Assembly (NCBI GenBank): GCA_023251915.1
Contig: JAHEXW010000013.1
Location: 1-51,140, forward strand
Source of the DNA: Actinomycetes bacterium
GTDB taxonomy: Bacteria > Actinomycetota > JAHEXW01
Length of the DNA stretch: 51,140 nt
Direction: 5' to 3'
A model generated the notes under the pieces. That model had not been told where the DNA came from, did no database searches, and worked only from the letters and a program-made list of their open reading frames with translations. How positions within the stretch are numbered: the stretch's first letter is position 1; every line of letters begins with the position of its first letter. Positions 25,674 through 33,938 of this stretch are shown here, piece after piece. The translations under genes were made by a program, and so were the position numbers.

Positions 25674-26613
25674 AGTCGGCGTAATCGGATCGGGCGTGAT
25701 GGGCGCCAACCATACCAGGATATATTCCCTCATGAAAGGCGCCGAACTTGTCGGTATTGCCGATTTGGACACGGAACGCTCGGCGGCGCTGGCCCAGCAA
25801 TACAAGACGCGCGCCTTTGCGGATTATCGCGAACTTCTGCAGAACGTTGACGCGGTAACCATTGCCGCGTCAACCCAAGCCCATTACGAACTCGCTCTGG
25901 AAGCTCTGGAGGCAGGAGTCGACGTTTTGGTCGAAAAACCTATTACGGAGACAGTTGCCCAGGCTGACGATCTGATTGACGCGGCTGACCGCGCCGGCCG
26001 GGTTCTAATGGTTGGGCACGTGGAACGGTTCAACCCGGCCATCATGGAGCTTGTCCACATAGTTAAGGACCCCGTCCACATCGAAGCGCGCCGTTTCAGT
26101 CCTTACGACAAGCGCATCAGCAACGGCATCGTCCTTGACCTGATGGTGCACGACTTGGAAATTGTTATGGACCTGATCAAGTCGCCCATTAAATCAATCA
26201 AGAGCACTTGCGTTAACGTGAAACCCGATTCGCCGACCGAAGACCTGGCGCAAGCCTCATTGGTTTTCGAAAACGGCGCGTCGGCCAGTCTGATTGCCAG
26301 CCGCGTGCATCAAAACAAGGTGCGGGAGTTGAACATCGCGCAAGACGACGCCTACCTTACGGTCGACTATATGAAGCAAGAGCTGCTGATCAATCATTAT
26401 GTCAAAGCGGACATGGTCATGGACGGCGAGGTCGCGTACCGCCAGGAGGTCATCACCGAGAGGCCGTTCCTTAGGTATCGCGGCGAACCTCTCTGGATCG
26501 AGCTGGAGAATTTCATTTCTTGTGTCGAGTCCAGAGAAACGCCGATCGTTTCGGGCCGCAAGGGCCGGGACGTTCTGGAGCTGGCCATCAATATCGTCGC
26601 GGCCGGAGCCTGA
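25666..26613 (+). CDS. Gfo/Idh/MocA dehydrogenase, UDP-GlcNAc 3-dehydrogenase-like (GnnA/WbpB)
   Basis: An NAD(P)-dependent oxidoreductase (315 residues) with the Rossmann motif GVIGSGVMGANH, the family Lys-Pro signature VLVEKPIT, GHVERFNPA and LDLMVHDLEIV, including the catalytic His. This pattern is close to UDP-N-acetylglucosamine 3-dehydrogenases (GnnA) and to WbpB/WlbA. No UDP-GlcNAc 6-dehydrogenase (WbpA) is in the window, so oxidation of UDP-GlcNAc itself, giving a 2,3-diamino glucose rather than the glucuronate, is the simpler reading; supply from elsewhere is possible. Its partner aminotransferase overlaps upstream, and an acetyltransferase follows 3.7 kb downstream. Confidence 0.85.
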   Translation: MARVGVIGSGVMGANHTRIYSLMKGAELVGIADLDTERSAALAQQYKTRAFADYRELLQNVDAVTIAASTQAHYELALEALEAGVDVLVEKPITETVAQADDLIDAADRAGRVLMVGHVERFNPAIMELVHIVKDPVHIEARRFSPYDKRISNGIVLDLMVHDLEIVMDLIKSPIKSIKSTCVNVKPDSPTEDLAQASLVFENGASASLIASRVHQNKVRELNIAQDDAYLTVDYMKQELLINHYVKADMVMDGEVAYRQEVITERPFLRYRGEPLWIELENFISCVESRETPIVSGRKGRDVLELAINIVAAGA

Positions 26614-26618
26614 AGCTG

Positions 26619-27140
26619 GTGCGCCTCGCACTCGCCCTAGCGGCCGCGTTCTTGCTTTGTCTGTTGCCCGGCTGCACCGGTCAGCCAACGAAAACAGGGT
26701 CGTTTAACAGCCCTGCCATTCTGCAAACGGAGGATTACCCCAAACAGATCGGGTACGACGTCAAGGACAGCGCGTCCTCCGGCGGGCGCGCCCGAGTATC
26801 TTTTTCGAAGACAGGCTTGATCGTTTGGGGCCAGTATCTGACGCTGCCGGCCGGCAGGTATGTTGCCGAATTTCGCGTTAAGGCTGGGAGTCTGCCGGCC
26901 AACCCTGACCCCGTTCTGGCTCTAATGGTCACCTCTGGCGGCGTGACCAACGTCGGCGTTACCGCTAACCTGGCTCTTACGACTCTAACCGCCGCTCATC
27001 TCAAGCCCCTATACCGCTATGCGGTGATTCCGGTCGCTTTTACCTCTTCGGGCGATACCGATCTGGAGTTTCGTGTTCAGGTGCTGCAGCCGGGGGCGTT
27101 TGTCTGGTCGGACTATATCAAAATAACCAAGGGGAAGTGA
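26619..27140 (+). CDS. Predicted lipoprotein with beta-sandwich-like domain
   Basis: A 173-residue protein of unknown function. GTG 26619 gives a short hydrophobic signal ending in the lipobox LPGC, with Cys19 as the lipidation site, so it should be anchored outside the membrane. The remainder is rich in beta-strand patterns (GQYLTLPAGRYVAEFRVKAG and, near the end, DLEFRVQVLQPGAFVWSDYIKI), resembling carbohydrate-binding jelly rolls. It sits six bases after the dehydrogenase stop and three bases before the next membrane protein, so the three are co-transcribed. It may assist the adjacent GT-C-like protein in handling glycan outside the cell; this is inference. Confidence 0.6.
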   Translation: MRLALALAAAFLLCLLPGCTGQPTKTGSFNSPAILQTEDYPKQIGYDVKDSASSGGRARVSFSKTGLIVWGQYLTLPAGRYVAEFRVKAGSLPANPDPVLALMVTSGGVTNVGVTANLALTTLTAAHLKPLYRYAVIPVAFTSSGDTDLEFRVQVLQPGAFVWSDYIKITKGK

Positions 27141-27143
27141 CGC

Positions 27144-29354
27144 GTGGATAATCTTTTGGTCGCGGCCAGGCTGATACTCATCGGCGGCGGACTGCTCGGC
27201 TTCTTTTATCTGTGCGGCGCCGGTGTCACGAAGCTTCTGTTGCCCGCGAAAATTAAGTCCAACGAGCTCCTGATCGCGCCGATTGTCGGTGTGGCGGTGT
27301 TCGTAGCGCTGGCCTACGCGTTCAGCTTCGCCGGACTTGGCGCCCGCGTGTGGATTTGGCTGGTGTTACTCGTTGTGCTGGTAATATACGCCGCCGCGGG
27401 ATTCGCTACCGGTTGGCGCGTGCGTTTTGTCGCTCGCGAGCACCTGCTGCCTCTGCTTTTGGCGGCAGTAGTTTTCGCGATAGGGGTGGCCCCGCTGGTC
27501 AATGTCGGATATCTGACGAATATCGGCACGACCGGAGACGTTATCAACTACTGTTTCCCCGCGGATTATCTGCTCAATCACGGGCTGCGCACCGCCGCTC
27601 TGATTCCGCCGACGACACCGTTAAACGCCATTTGCCACACCTGGTTTCAATTGGGCGCGCGCCTTGGCACCAATCTGATCATCGCGGGAACCGATTCCCT
27701 GTTCGGCCTGGAATCATATCAGGTCTTCTTTGCTCTGATAAACCTATTGATGTCGTTGACCATACTCTCCGTCTGGGCGTTATGCCGGAACGGGTTGGGG
27801 TTGAATCGTCGAGCCAGTCGATTGGCAATTTCCGCAATCGTTGTCGGCAATATGATGTACTGGGGCTCCTACGACGGATTTCTGGCGCAACAACTGGTTT
27901 TGTGCCTGATACCCGGCATCATCGCGGTCGGCTTTGCGCTGCTAGACGAGCCGGACATTAAGGCCGCGGTCCTCGCCGCCGTAATGTTCGCACCCTTATT
28001 CGCGTCATACGAATTTGTTCTTATCTATCCGGCCGGCGCTCTCGCGGTCTGGTTTTTGGTCAGCCTGGCGCGGGGCAAGGGACTGCGGCCATATATCATG
28101 CCGCTGGCGGTATTCGTCGGTTCGACCGTGCTGTTGAACGTTTTTGTATTCATCCGGCGAGGATTCTCTCTGAAGGATAGCGCCGGCTCGCCGGAATTCG
28201 CTTCGGCTCTGTCGCGCTCGATGTCCGGCAATATTCGTTATTACACGCCCTTGTCAGAGTTGCTGGGATTGAATGTGCATCAACATTCCCGGTCTCTGCC
28301 GGTGGAAGGCCTGGCGGCGCTGCCATTCTACGGGCTCGCGGTGGGTTTGCTGACGGTCCTAGTCGTAGCGGTAATCGCAATCGGGCTCTACAGGACAAAT
28401 TCTGAAGCCAGATGGAAGATAATCTCTATTGGCGCGCCGTTTGTCGCGGTCGCGGGCTTGATGCGCTATCTTACGTTTCCTTACGCCTATTACAAAAACA
28501 TCACGCTGGCTGAACCGTTCGCGCTGGTCGCGTTCGCTCTCGGCGTTGCGGTCCTGACCGGCATTCCGGTCGGTTCCGGCCGGGCGGTCCCGAGGTGGTT
28601 GAAGGTGGCGGCCATCCTGATCGCGGCGGCCTTTTTCGGGCAAAACCTCTACAATCTTGGCGTTCACGAAGGCTATATCTTATACAAGATAAACCAGGCC
28701 AATAGCGAAATCGTGACTCCGTCGCAAGACGTGATCGACTTGCGTTCCCGCTTGCCGGTCAAACCCGGGACACTGATGATCGGGGCTAACGTGCCCGATA
28801 CCCAGCAGCTGTGGATGCTGTATTTCCTGCGTGACTACCGGCTGAGCCTGGAAAAACCATCGGTCTATCTGACCAGCTGGGACGGCAAGTTTAACGCTAA
28901 AGGGTTGGCCGATGAGGCCATTTACTCCGCCGGTTATGACGTCAACGCCGACATTCGTTGGAGCAAGAAACCCGTCTGGAGAAACGACGGCTATCTGCTG
29001 TATGCCAAAGACCCGAATCTACTGGCCTCTCTGGCGGGGCCGCGGGGCGAGGCGATTGAGCTGAACCCGGGTGAGCGCGTCGGTGTTTCGTGGACCGGCG
29101 ACCAGGTTAAGGCCGGCACATTTATACCTGAGACGGTGCGCTCCGCGGCGCCAGGCGTCCGGATAAAGATATGGACCCTCAGCCCGGTGGCAGCGGCACT
29201 GACGGGCGCAGGTTCCGCGGGCGCGACGGTATGGCCGGTTGCCGCCGGCTATGGCTCTACAGAACCGGCAGCGTTGCGGAAAGACACCGAGTTAGCGATA
29301 ATTAACAACGGTAAGACCCCGGTCATAGTTCTCAGGCTGGCAGTATACAGGTAG
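27144..29354 (+). CDS. Large polytopic membrane protein, GT-C-like
   Basis: Not firmly recognised. The 736-residue protein has at least ten hydrophobic helices up to residue ~510, then a soluble extracytoplasmic domain of ~220 residues. The first large loop (NIGTTGDVINYCFPADYLLN) carries an Asp where GT-C enzymes keep a catalytic acidic residue, and YDGFLAQQ and LTFPYAYYKN recall polyprenol-sugar-dependent glycosyltransferases. The C-terminal part ends in strand-rich sequence similar in flavour to the preceding lipoprotein. Its neighbours, a lipoprotein and a polyprenol-phosphate glycosyltransferase, fit an extracytoplasmic sugar-transfer module. GTG 27144 follows the lipoprotein stop by three bases. 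Confidence 0.6.
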   Translation: MDNLLVAARLILIGGGLLGFFYLCGAGVTKLLLPAKIKSNELLIAPIVGVAVFVALAYAFSFAGLGARVWIWLVLLVVLVIYAAAGFATGWRVRFVAREHLLPLLLAAVVFAIGVAPLVNVGYLTNIGTTGDVINYCFPADYLLNHGLRTAALIPPTTPLNAICHTWFQLGARLGTNLIIAGTDSLFGLESYQVFFALINLLMSLTILSVWALCRNGLGLNRRASRLAISAIVVGNMMYWGSYDGFLAQQLVLCLIPGIIAVGFALLDEPDIKAAVLAAVMFAPLFASYEFVLIYPAGALAVWFLVSLARGKGLRPYIMPLAVFVGSTVLLNVFVFIRRGFSLKDSAGSPEFASALSRSMSGNIRYYTPLSELLGLNVHQHSRSLPVEGLAALPFYGLAVGLLTVLVVAVIAIGLYRTNSEARWKIISIGAPFVAVAGLMRYLTFPYAYYKNITLAEPFALVAFALGVAVLTGIPVGSGRAVPRWLKVAAILIAAAFFGQNLYNLGVHEGYILYKINQANSEIVTPSQDVIDLRSRLPVKPGTLMIGANVPDTQQLWMLYFLRDYRLSLEKPSVYLTSWDGKFNAKGLADEAIYSAGYDVNADIRWSKKPVWRNDGYLLYAKDPNLLASLAGPRGEAIELNPGERVGVSWTGDQVKAGTFIPETVRSAAPGVRIKIWTLSPVAAALTGAGSAGATVWPVAAGYGSTEPAALRKDTELAIINNGKTPVIVLRLAVYR

Positions 29355-29381
29355 CGAAGAGCTAGCACAAAAGGGAAGGCA

Positions 29382-30314
29382 ATGTATAAAGGTAAGAAGA
29401 TCTGCGTGGTTGTGCCCGCCTACAACGAGGGTGAACTTGTTCTCAAGGTGATTGACACCGCTCCCGCGCTGGTCGACCACATAGTCGTTATCGACGACGC
29501 CAGCCAAGACGATACGTATGCCATCGCGACACGTTCGCAAGATCCGCGCGTCGTGGTCATCAAACACGAGAAAAACCTGGGTGTTGGCGGCGCCATCATG
29601 ACCGGACACGCGAGGATGCTCGAGCTGGGTGACGATATTTCGGTGGTCATGGCCGGTGACGCGCAAATGGACCCGGCGTATTTGCCGGCCCTACTTGATC
29701 CCATCATCGAGGAAGGCTACGGCTTTACCAAGGGCAACCGCTTCCTGGCTAAAGACTCGCTCAAAGGTATGCCCTCGTACCGGGTGTTCGGTAACGTCAT
29801 CCTGACCTTTATGACCAAGTTCGCTTCCGGATACTGGCATATCTTCGACCCGCAAAATGGGTATACGGCTATTACGCGCGAGGCCCTGGAAATGATCGAT
29901 TTCTCGGCGATTCACAATCGGTATCCTTTCGAGAACGATTTGCTGATCAACCTTAACATCTTTAACGTACGCATCAAGGATGTGTCGATTCCGGCGGTCT
30001 ATGGTGACGAACAGTCGCACATCCGTCTGCATAAAGTCATCCCGTCCCTGCTGGCGGCCTTGACGCGCGGCTATTTTCGCCGGGTCACACAAAAATATGT
30101 GCTGCGCAGCTTCTCTCCGGTTGCCCTGTTTCTTATGGCGGGCAGCCTGCTGTTCATCTGGGGCGCCGGCTTCGGTCTGTATGAATTGATAAAACACTGG
30201 GGACGCAGCCCCGCGGCGACCGGGATCGTCATGCTAGCGGTGTTGCCGCTCTTGGTCGGGTTCGAGCTCCTGCTGCAGGCAGTCGTGTTGGATATCAACG
30301 AAAGTCCCAGGTAG
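29382..30314 (+). CDS. GT2-family polyprenol-phosphate glycosyltransferase
   Basis: Predicted to transfer a sugar from a nucleotide donor to a polyprenol phosphate. The catalytic domain shows CVVVPAYNEGELV, VIDDASQDDTYAIA, NLGVGGAIMTGH, and the donor motif MAGDAQMDPAYLPAL. FDPQNGYTAITREAL is typical of the DPM1/DPG synthase group. Two hydrophobic helices near residues 245-305 anchor it. AAAAGGGAAGG precedes ATG 29382. It probably feeds a GT-C enzyme such as the preceding membrane protein. Confidence 0.85.
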   Translation: MYKGKKICVVVPAYNEGELVLKVIDTAPALVDHIVVIDDASQDDTYAIATRSQDPRVVVIKHEKNLGVGGAIMTGHARMLELGDDISVVMAGDAQMDPAYLPALLDPIIEEGYGFTKGNRFLAKDSLKGMPSYRVFGNVILTFMTKFASGYWHIFDPQNGYTAITREALEMIDFSAIHNRYPFENDLLINLNIFNVRIKDVSIPAVYGDEQSHIRLHKVIPSLLAALTRGYFRRVTQKYVLRSFSPVALFLMAGSLLFIWGAGFGLYELIKHWGRSPAATGIVMLAVLPLLVGFELLLQAVVLDINESPR

Positions 30315-30317
30315 CGC

Positions 30318-30809
30318 GTGGACGCCGCGTTTATCCACCCGACCGCCGAAATATCGCCCGAAGCCTCAGTCGGGGCCGGCAGCAAAATTTGGCATTACGT
30401 CCAAGTCAGAGAGGGAGCGCGAATCGGCGCGGAATGCGTGCTGAGCAAAGGCGTTTACATCGATACGTCCGTTGTCATCGGCGACCGGGTGAAGATTCAG
30501 AACGGGGTCTCCGTTTATCAGGGAGTCACGGTAGAAGACGACGTTCTTATCGCCGCCAACGTTGCTTTTACGAACGACAAATTTCCTCGGGCTTTCAACG
30601 CGGACTGGTCGATAACTCCAACATTGGTGAAAAAAGGGGCCTCGATAGGCGCCAACGCTACGATTGTCTGCGGCGTCACGATCGGCGAATATGCCATGGT
30701 TGGGGCAGGCAGTGTTGTCAGCCGCGACGTTCCGCCCTTTGCCCTTGTTGTCGGCAACCCCGCACGGGTTATCGGCGCCGTAAACGAGCGGGGCGAACGC
30801 GTCAAATGA
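30318..30809 (+). CDS. Hexapeptide-repeat acetyltransferase, WbpD/WlbB-like
   Basis: A 163-residue left-handed beta-helix acetyltransferase. It begins FIHPTAEISPEASVGAGSKI followed by WHYVQVREGARIG, continues with hexapeptide turns (VIGDRVKIQNGV, IGANATIVCGVTIGEYA) and ends with the usual SRDVPPFALVVGNPARVIG. This pattern belongs to the enzymes that acetylate the 3-amino group of UDP-2-acetamido-3-amino sugars (WbpD/WlbB). With the aminotransferase and dehydrogenase at 24567-26613 it completes a route to a UDP-2,3-diacetamido sugar. GTG 30318 lies three bases after the preceding stop; the end overlaps the next gene by ATGA. Confidence 0.85.
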   Translation: MDAAFIHPTAEISPEASVGAGSKIWHYVQVREGARIGAECVLSKGVYIDTSVVIGDRVKIQNGVSVYQGVTVEDDVLIAANVAFTNDKFPRAFNADWSITPTLVKKGASIGANATIVCGVTIGEYAMVGAGSVVSRDVPPFALVVGNPARVIGAVNERGERVK

Positions 30810-31777
30810 CCTCGTTTTGGAATAAGAAGAAGGTCGCAATAACCGGCGCCGCCGGGTTCGCCGGCTCTCACGCGGTCGACTTGCTGCTTGAGTATGGCGC
30901 CGCGGTCACCGCGGTCGATATCTCCGCCAACGATTGGCCCAAAAACCTCGCTCACGTCAAGGATGATATCCGGTTCATACCGGCCGACCTATTGACAGCC
31001 GAAGGCGCGGCCAAGGCGTGCGGCGATCAAGAAGTAGTTCTTAATCTAGCCGCCCGGACCGGCAGTATCGCCTATAACGCCGCTCACCCCGGCGGCGTCT
31101 TCCGTGACAACGTTTTGATGAGCGTCAATATGATGGAAGCGGCCCGGCAGGCGGGGGTTGAGAGGTTTCTGGCTGTCAGCTCGTCGTGCGTTTATCCGCC
31201 CGACGCGTCCGTACCGACGCCCGAGACCGAAGGATTCCTGCGGGATCCCGAGCCCGCCAATTTCGGTTATGGTTGGGCCAAGCGCATGCTTGAGGTTCAG
31301 GCAAAAACCTATGCGGAAGAATTCGGCCTGGCCATTGCCATTGTCCGGCCGTATAACGGTTACGGCCCGCGCGATCATTTCGACCCGGCCGTATCGCATG
31401 TTATCGCGGCGCTGATCAAACGCGCGGTTGACGGCGAAGACCCCGTGACCGTTTGGGGCGACGGTACGCAAAAAAGGACATTCCTGCATGTCCGCGACTT
31501 CGCGCGTGGGCTGATTTTGGCGGCGGAAAAGTATCCGGTCTGCGATCCCGTTAACATCGGAGCGGATGAAGAAACCACCATCGCCGATCTGGCCAAGCAA
31601 ATTCTTGCCCTGGCCGGGTCAAAAGCGACTCTTTACTTCGACACAACCAAGCCGGGCGGTCAGGCGCGCCGCCATTCTTCTACTACTAAAGCCAAGGACA
31701 AACTTGGTTTCACGGCGGAAGTCCCGCTCGCCGAGGGTTTAGCTGAGACCATCGCTTGGTACCGGCGTAATTTGTAG
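30806..31777 (+). CDS. SDR-family sugar-nucleotide reductase/epimerase, GDP-fucose synthase-like
   Basis: A 323-residue extended SDR with AITGAAGFAGSHAV, LNLAARTGSI, SSSCVYPP and the catalytic YGWAK, then PYNGYGPRDHFDP. The SSSCVYP, YGWAK and YNGYGPRDHFDP combination is typical of GDP-L-fucose synthase and GDP-mannose 3,5-epimerase relatives. Gmd is encoded 1.2 kb downstream, so reduction or epimerisation of GDP-4-keto-6-deoxymannose is plausible. Other NDP-sugar substrates, including the branched CDP-sugar ketone expected from the adjacent operon, remain possible. The start overlaps the acetyltransferase gene and it is the last gene of that run. Confidence 0.78.
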   Translation: MTSFWNKKKVAITGAAGFAGSHAVDLLLEYGAAVTAVDISANDWPKNLAHVKDDIRFIPADLLTAEGAAKACGDQEVVLNLAARTGSIAYNAAHPGGVFRDNVLMSVNMMEAARQAGVERFLAVSSSCVYPPDASVPTPETEGFLRDPEPANFGYGWAKRMLEVQAKTYAEEFGLAIAIVRPYNGYGPRDHFDPAVSHVIAALIKRAVDGEDPVTVWGDGTQKRTFLHVRDFARGLILAAEKYPVCDPVNIGADEETTIADLAKQILALAGSKATLYFDTTKPGGQARRHSSTTKAKDKLGFTAEVPLAEGLAETIAWYRRNL

Positions 31778-31792
31778 CACAACCCCTGGTTT

Positions 31793-31815
31793 TGATAAAC
31801 TTAACTGTTTAAGTT
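31793..31815 (+). promoter_or_regulatory. Candidate promoter and inverted repeat before the GDP-mannose genes
   Basis: TGA-TAAACT (31793-31801) is a weak extended -10. It overlaps a perfect 7-base inverted repeat, AACTTAA (31798-31804) and TTAAGTT (31809-31815), separated by CTGT. The repeat could be an operator or a small RNA hairpin. A ribosome site, GGGAGCCTAAGG, precedes ATG 31853. Confidence 0.35.
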
Positions 31816-31852
31816 GCAGCGCAATCAATCATCTAGCACGGGAGCCTAAGGT

Positions 31853-32965
31853 ATGAAAGCAGTCATTTTGGTCGGCGGCGAGGGAACAAGACTGCGGCCG
31901 CTCACGGTCGATACACCCAAACCGATGCTGCCTTTGGTTAACGTTCCGTTCATTGAGTATGTCATCCGTCTGCTCAAGAAACACGGAGTCGACGAGGTCA
32001 TACTGAGCGCCGGCTATCTGCCGACCGCGTTTGACGACCACCTGGGCAATGGTTCCGACTTGGGCGTAAAGATCGTTTATGTTACCGAGGAAAAGCCCCT
32101 GGGAACGGGCGGCGCTGTCAAGAACGTCGCCGCTCACTTGGACGACACATTCATCGTTTTTAACGGCGATATTTTGACGGATCTCAATATCACGCAGCTG
32201 GTTGAGTATCATCGCGCTAAGAAGGCCGTGGCTACTCTGACTCTAACGTCTGTTGACGATCCGACCGCCTACGGGCTGGTACCCATAGACGCAGCCGGAA
32301 ACGTCCAGGAGTTTTTGGAGAAGCCGAGCTGGGACGAGGTTACAACCGACTTGATAAACGCCGGTACGTATGTCCTGGAGCCGTCCATTCTGGACTTGAT
32401 TCCGTCGGGCGAGAACCATTCGTTTGAGCGCGGGGTTTTCCCCCTGCTGGTTGAGCGCAAGCAGCCGATCGTCGGTTTTCCATCCAGCGCCTACTGGCTT
32501 GATATCGGGACACCAAGCAAATACCTGCAAGCCCACCGGGATATCCTGGACGGCCAGCTGGCCAGCGACTTTAGCGGCAGCGAGATCAAGAGAAATGTTT
32601 GGGCCGGAGAGGGAACAAAGGTTGCCGAGTCGGCGGTCGTGTTCGGGCCGTGTGTAATGGGCCGGAATTGTGTCGTCGAGGCAGACGCGATGGTCTTCGG
32701 ACACACCACGCTGGCCGATGATTGTGTCATCGGCCGGGGCGCGCGCCTGGAGGGCTGTGTTCTGGCGTCCGGTGTCCACATCGGCGAGGGCGCCGTCGTC
32801 CGCAATTCCGTTATCGCGGCTGGCTGTGTCATCGGCAACAAAGTGCATGTCGACGAGGAAGCCATTATCGGCGTGAACTCGGTTATCGACGAAGACAACC
32901 TGCTTAAGAAAGGCATCCGCATCTGGCCGGACACAAAGATGGCCAAAAACACGATCAGGTTTTAA
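31853..32965 (+). CDS. Mannose-1-phosphate guanylyltransferase-like nucleotidyltransferase with beta-helix tail
   Basis: Predicted to form GDP-mannose from GTP and mannose-1-phosphate. The N-terminal domain has VGGEGTRLRPLT and PKPMLPLVN, GTGGAVKN, FNGDILTD and EKPSWDE. The C-terminal ~130 residues form a hexapeptide beta-helix (VMGRNCVVEADAMV, HIGEGAVVRNSVIAAGCVIG). This layout matches the short GMPP-type enzymes common in Actinomycetota and archaea. Gmd and a phosphomannomutase lie directly downstream. A glucose-1-phosphate specificity cannot be excluded from sequence alone. Confidence 0.82.
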   Translation: MKAVILVGGEGTRLRPLTVDTPKPMLPLVNVPFIEYVIRLLKKHGVDEVILSAGYLPTAFDDHLGNGSDLGVKIVYVTEEKPLGTGGAVKNVAAHLDDTFIVFNGDILTDLNITQLVEYHRAKKAVATLTLTSVDDPTAYGLVPIDAAGNVQEFLEKPSWDEVTTDLINAGTYVLEPSILDLIPSGENHSFERGVFPLLVERKQPIVGFPSSAYWLDIGTPSKYLQAHRDILDGQLASDFSGSEIKRNVWAGEGTKVAESAVVFGPCVMGRNCVVEADAMVFGHTTLADDCVIGRGARLEGCVLASGVHIGEGAVVRNSVIAAGCVIGNKVHVDEEAIIGVNSVIDEDNLLKKGIRIWPDTKMAKNTIRF

Positions 32966-32984
32966 CGAAAAGGAGATTACTCAG

Positions 32985-33938
32985 ATGAAGGTCTTGATTA
33001 CCGGTATCACCGGTTTTGCCGGCAGCCACCTCGCGGAATATTGTCTCAGCCGCGGCGACGTCGAAGTCTTTGGCATGATTAGACATCGCAGCCGCATGGA
33101 ACACATCGAGGGCATCGCCGATCAGTTGACGTTGATTGATTGCGACATGAAAGACCCGGTCGCTGTGATGAGCCTGCTCAAGCAGGTGAAGCCGGATTAC
33201 ATCTTCCATCTGGCGGCGCAGAGTTTCGTGCCGACGTCGTGGGTCTCTCCTGGCGAGACTTTGTCGACAAATATCATAGGGCAGGTCAACATCTTTGAGG
33301 CCTGCCGGGAGCTCGGTTTGAACCCGCGCATTCAGCTAGCTTGTTCCAGCGAGGAGTACGGCATGGTGCTGGAGGACGAGACGCCGATTGCGGAGACCAA
33401 TCCGTTGCGGCCCCTTAGCCCTTATGGGGTAAGCAAAGTCACGCAAGACCTGCTCGGTTACCAATACCACGCGAGCTACGGGACGCATGCTGTTCGCACA
33501 CGCGGCTTTAACCATACCGGTCCCCGGCGCGGCGACGTGTTCGTGACATCAAATTTCGCCAAACAGATCGCGACGATTGAAAAAGGCAAGGCGGCTCCCA
33601 CTCTCTACGTTGGCAACCTGGACGCGGTACGCGACTTCACGGATGTTCGCGATATGGTCCGGGGCTATTGGCTGGCGCTGGAAAAGGGAGAGGCCGGCGA
33701 CGTATACAACATTTGCTCGGACACGGGGATAACCATCAAGGGCATGCTTGAGCTCTTGTTGTCCATGTCGGATAGCCAAATCGAGATCAAACAAGATCAG
33801 GCTCGCATGCGCCCCTCGGATGTCGAGGTCTTGCTGGGCGATTCATCCAAGTTCCGGGCCAAGACCGGCTGGTATCCAGAATACGAGTTCGCGACAACAA
33901 TGTCTGACTTGCTCAACTATTGGAGAGAGCGCGTTTGA
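32985..33938 (+). CDS. gmd: GDP-mannose 4,6-dehydratase
   Basis: It converts GDP-mannose to GDP-4-keto-6-deoxymannose, precursor of GDP-fucose, GDP-rhamnose and GDP-perosamine. The SDR motifs are TGITGFAGSHL, HLAAQSFVPTSW, SSEEYG (with the catalytic Glu) and YGVSK. TRGFNHTGPRRGDVFVTS and VRDFTDVRDMVRGYW are diagnostic Gmd segments. At 317 residues it belongs to the shorter Gmd/RMD-like group. AAAAGGAG precedes ATG 32985; the final bases contain the ribosome site of the next gene. Confidence 0.9.
   Translation: MKVLITGITGFAGSHLAEYCLSRGDVEVFGMIRHRSRMEHIEGIADQLTLIDCDMKDPVAVMSLLKQVKPDYIFHLAAQSFVPTSWVSPGETLSTNIIGQVNIFEACRELGLNPRIQLACSSEEYGMVLEDETPIAETNPLRPLSPYGVSKVTQDLLGYQYHASYGTHAVRTRGFNHTGPRRGDVFVTSNFAKQIATIEKGKAAPTLYVGNLDAVRDFTDVRDMVRGYWLALEKGEAGDVYNICSDTGITIKGMLELLLSMSDSQIEIKQDQARMRPSDVEVLLGDSSKFRAKTGWYPEYEFATTMSDLLNYWRERV

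Noticed and set aside
26460-26485. Third copy of the TTCCTTAGGT loop string seen before rmlB and rfbG
   Set aside because: It is inside the dehydrogenase coding sequence and encodes conserved residues, so it is probably chance; it also lowers confidence in the motif.
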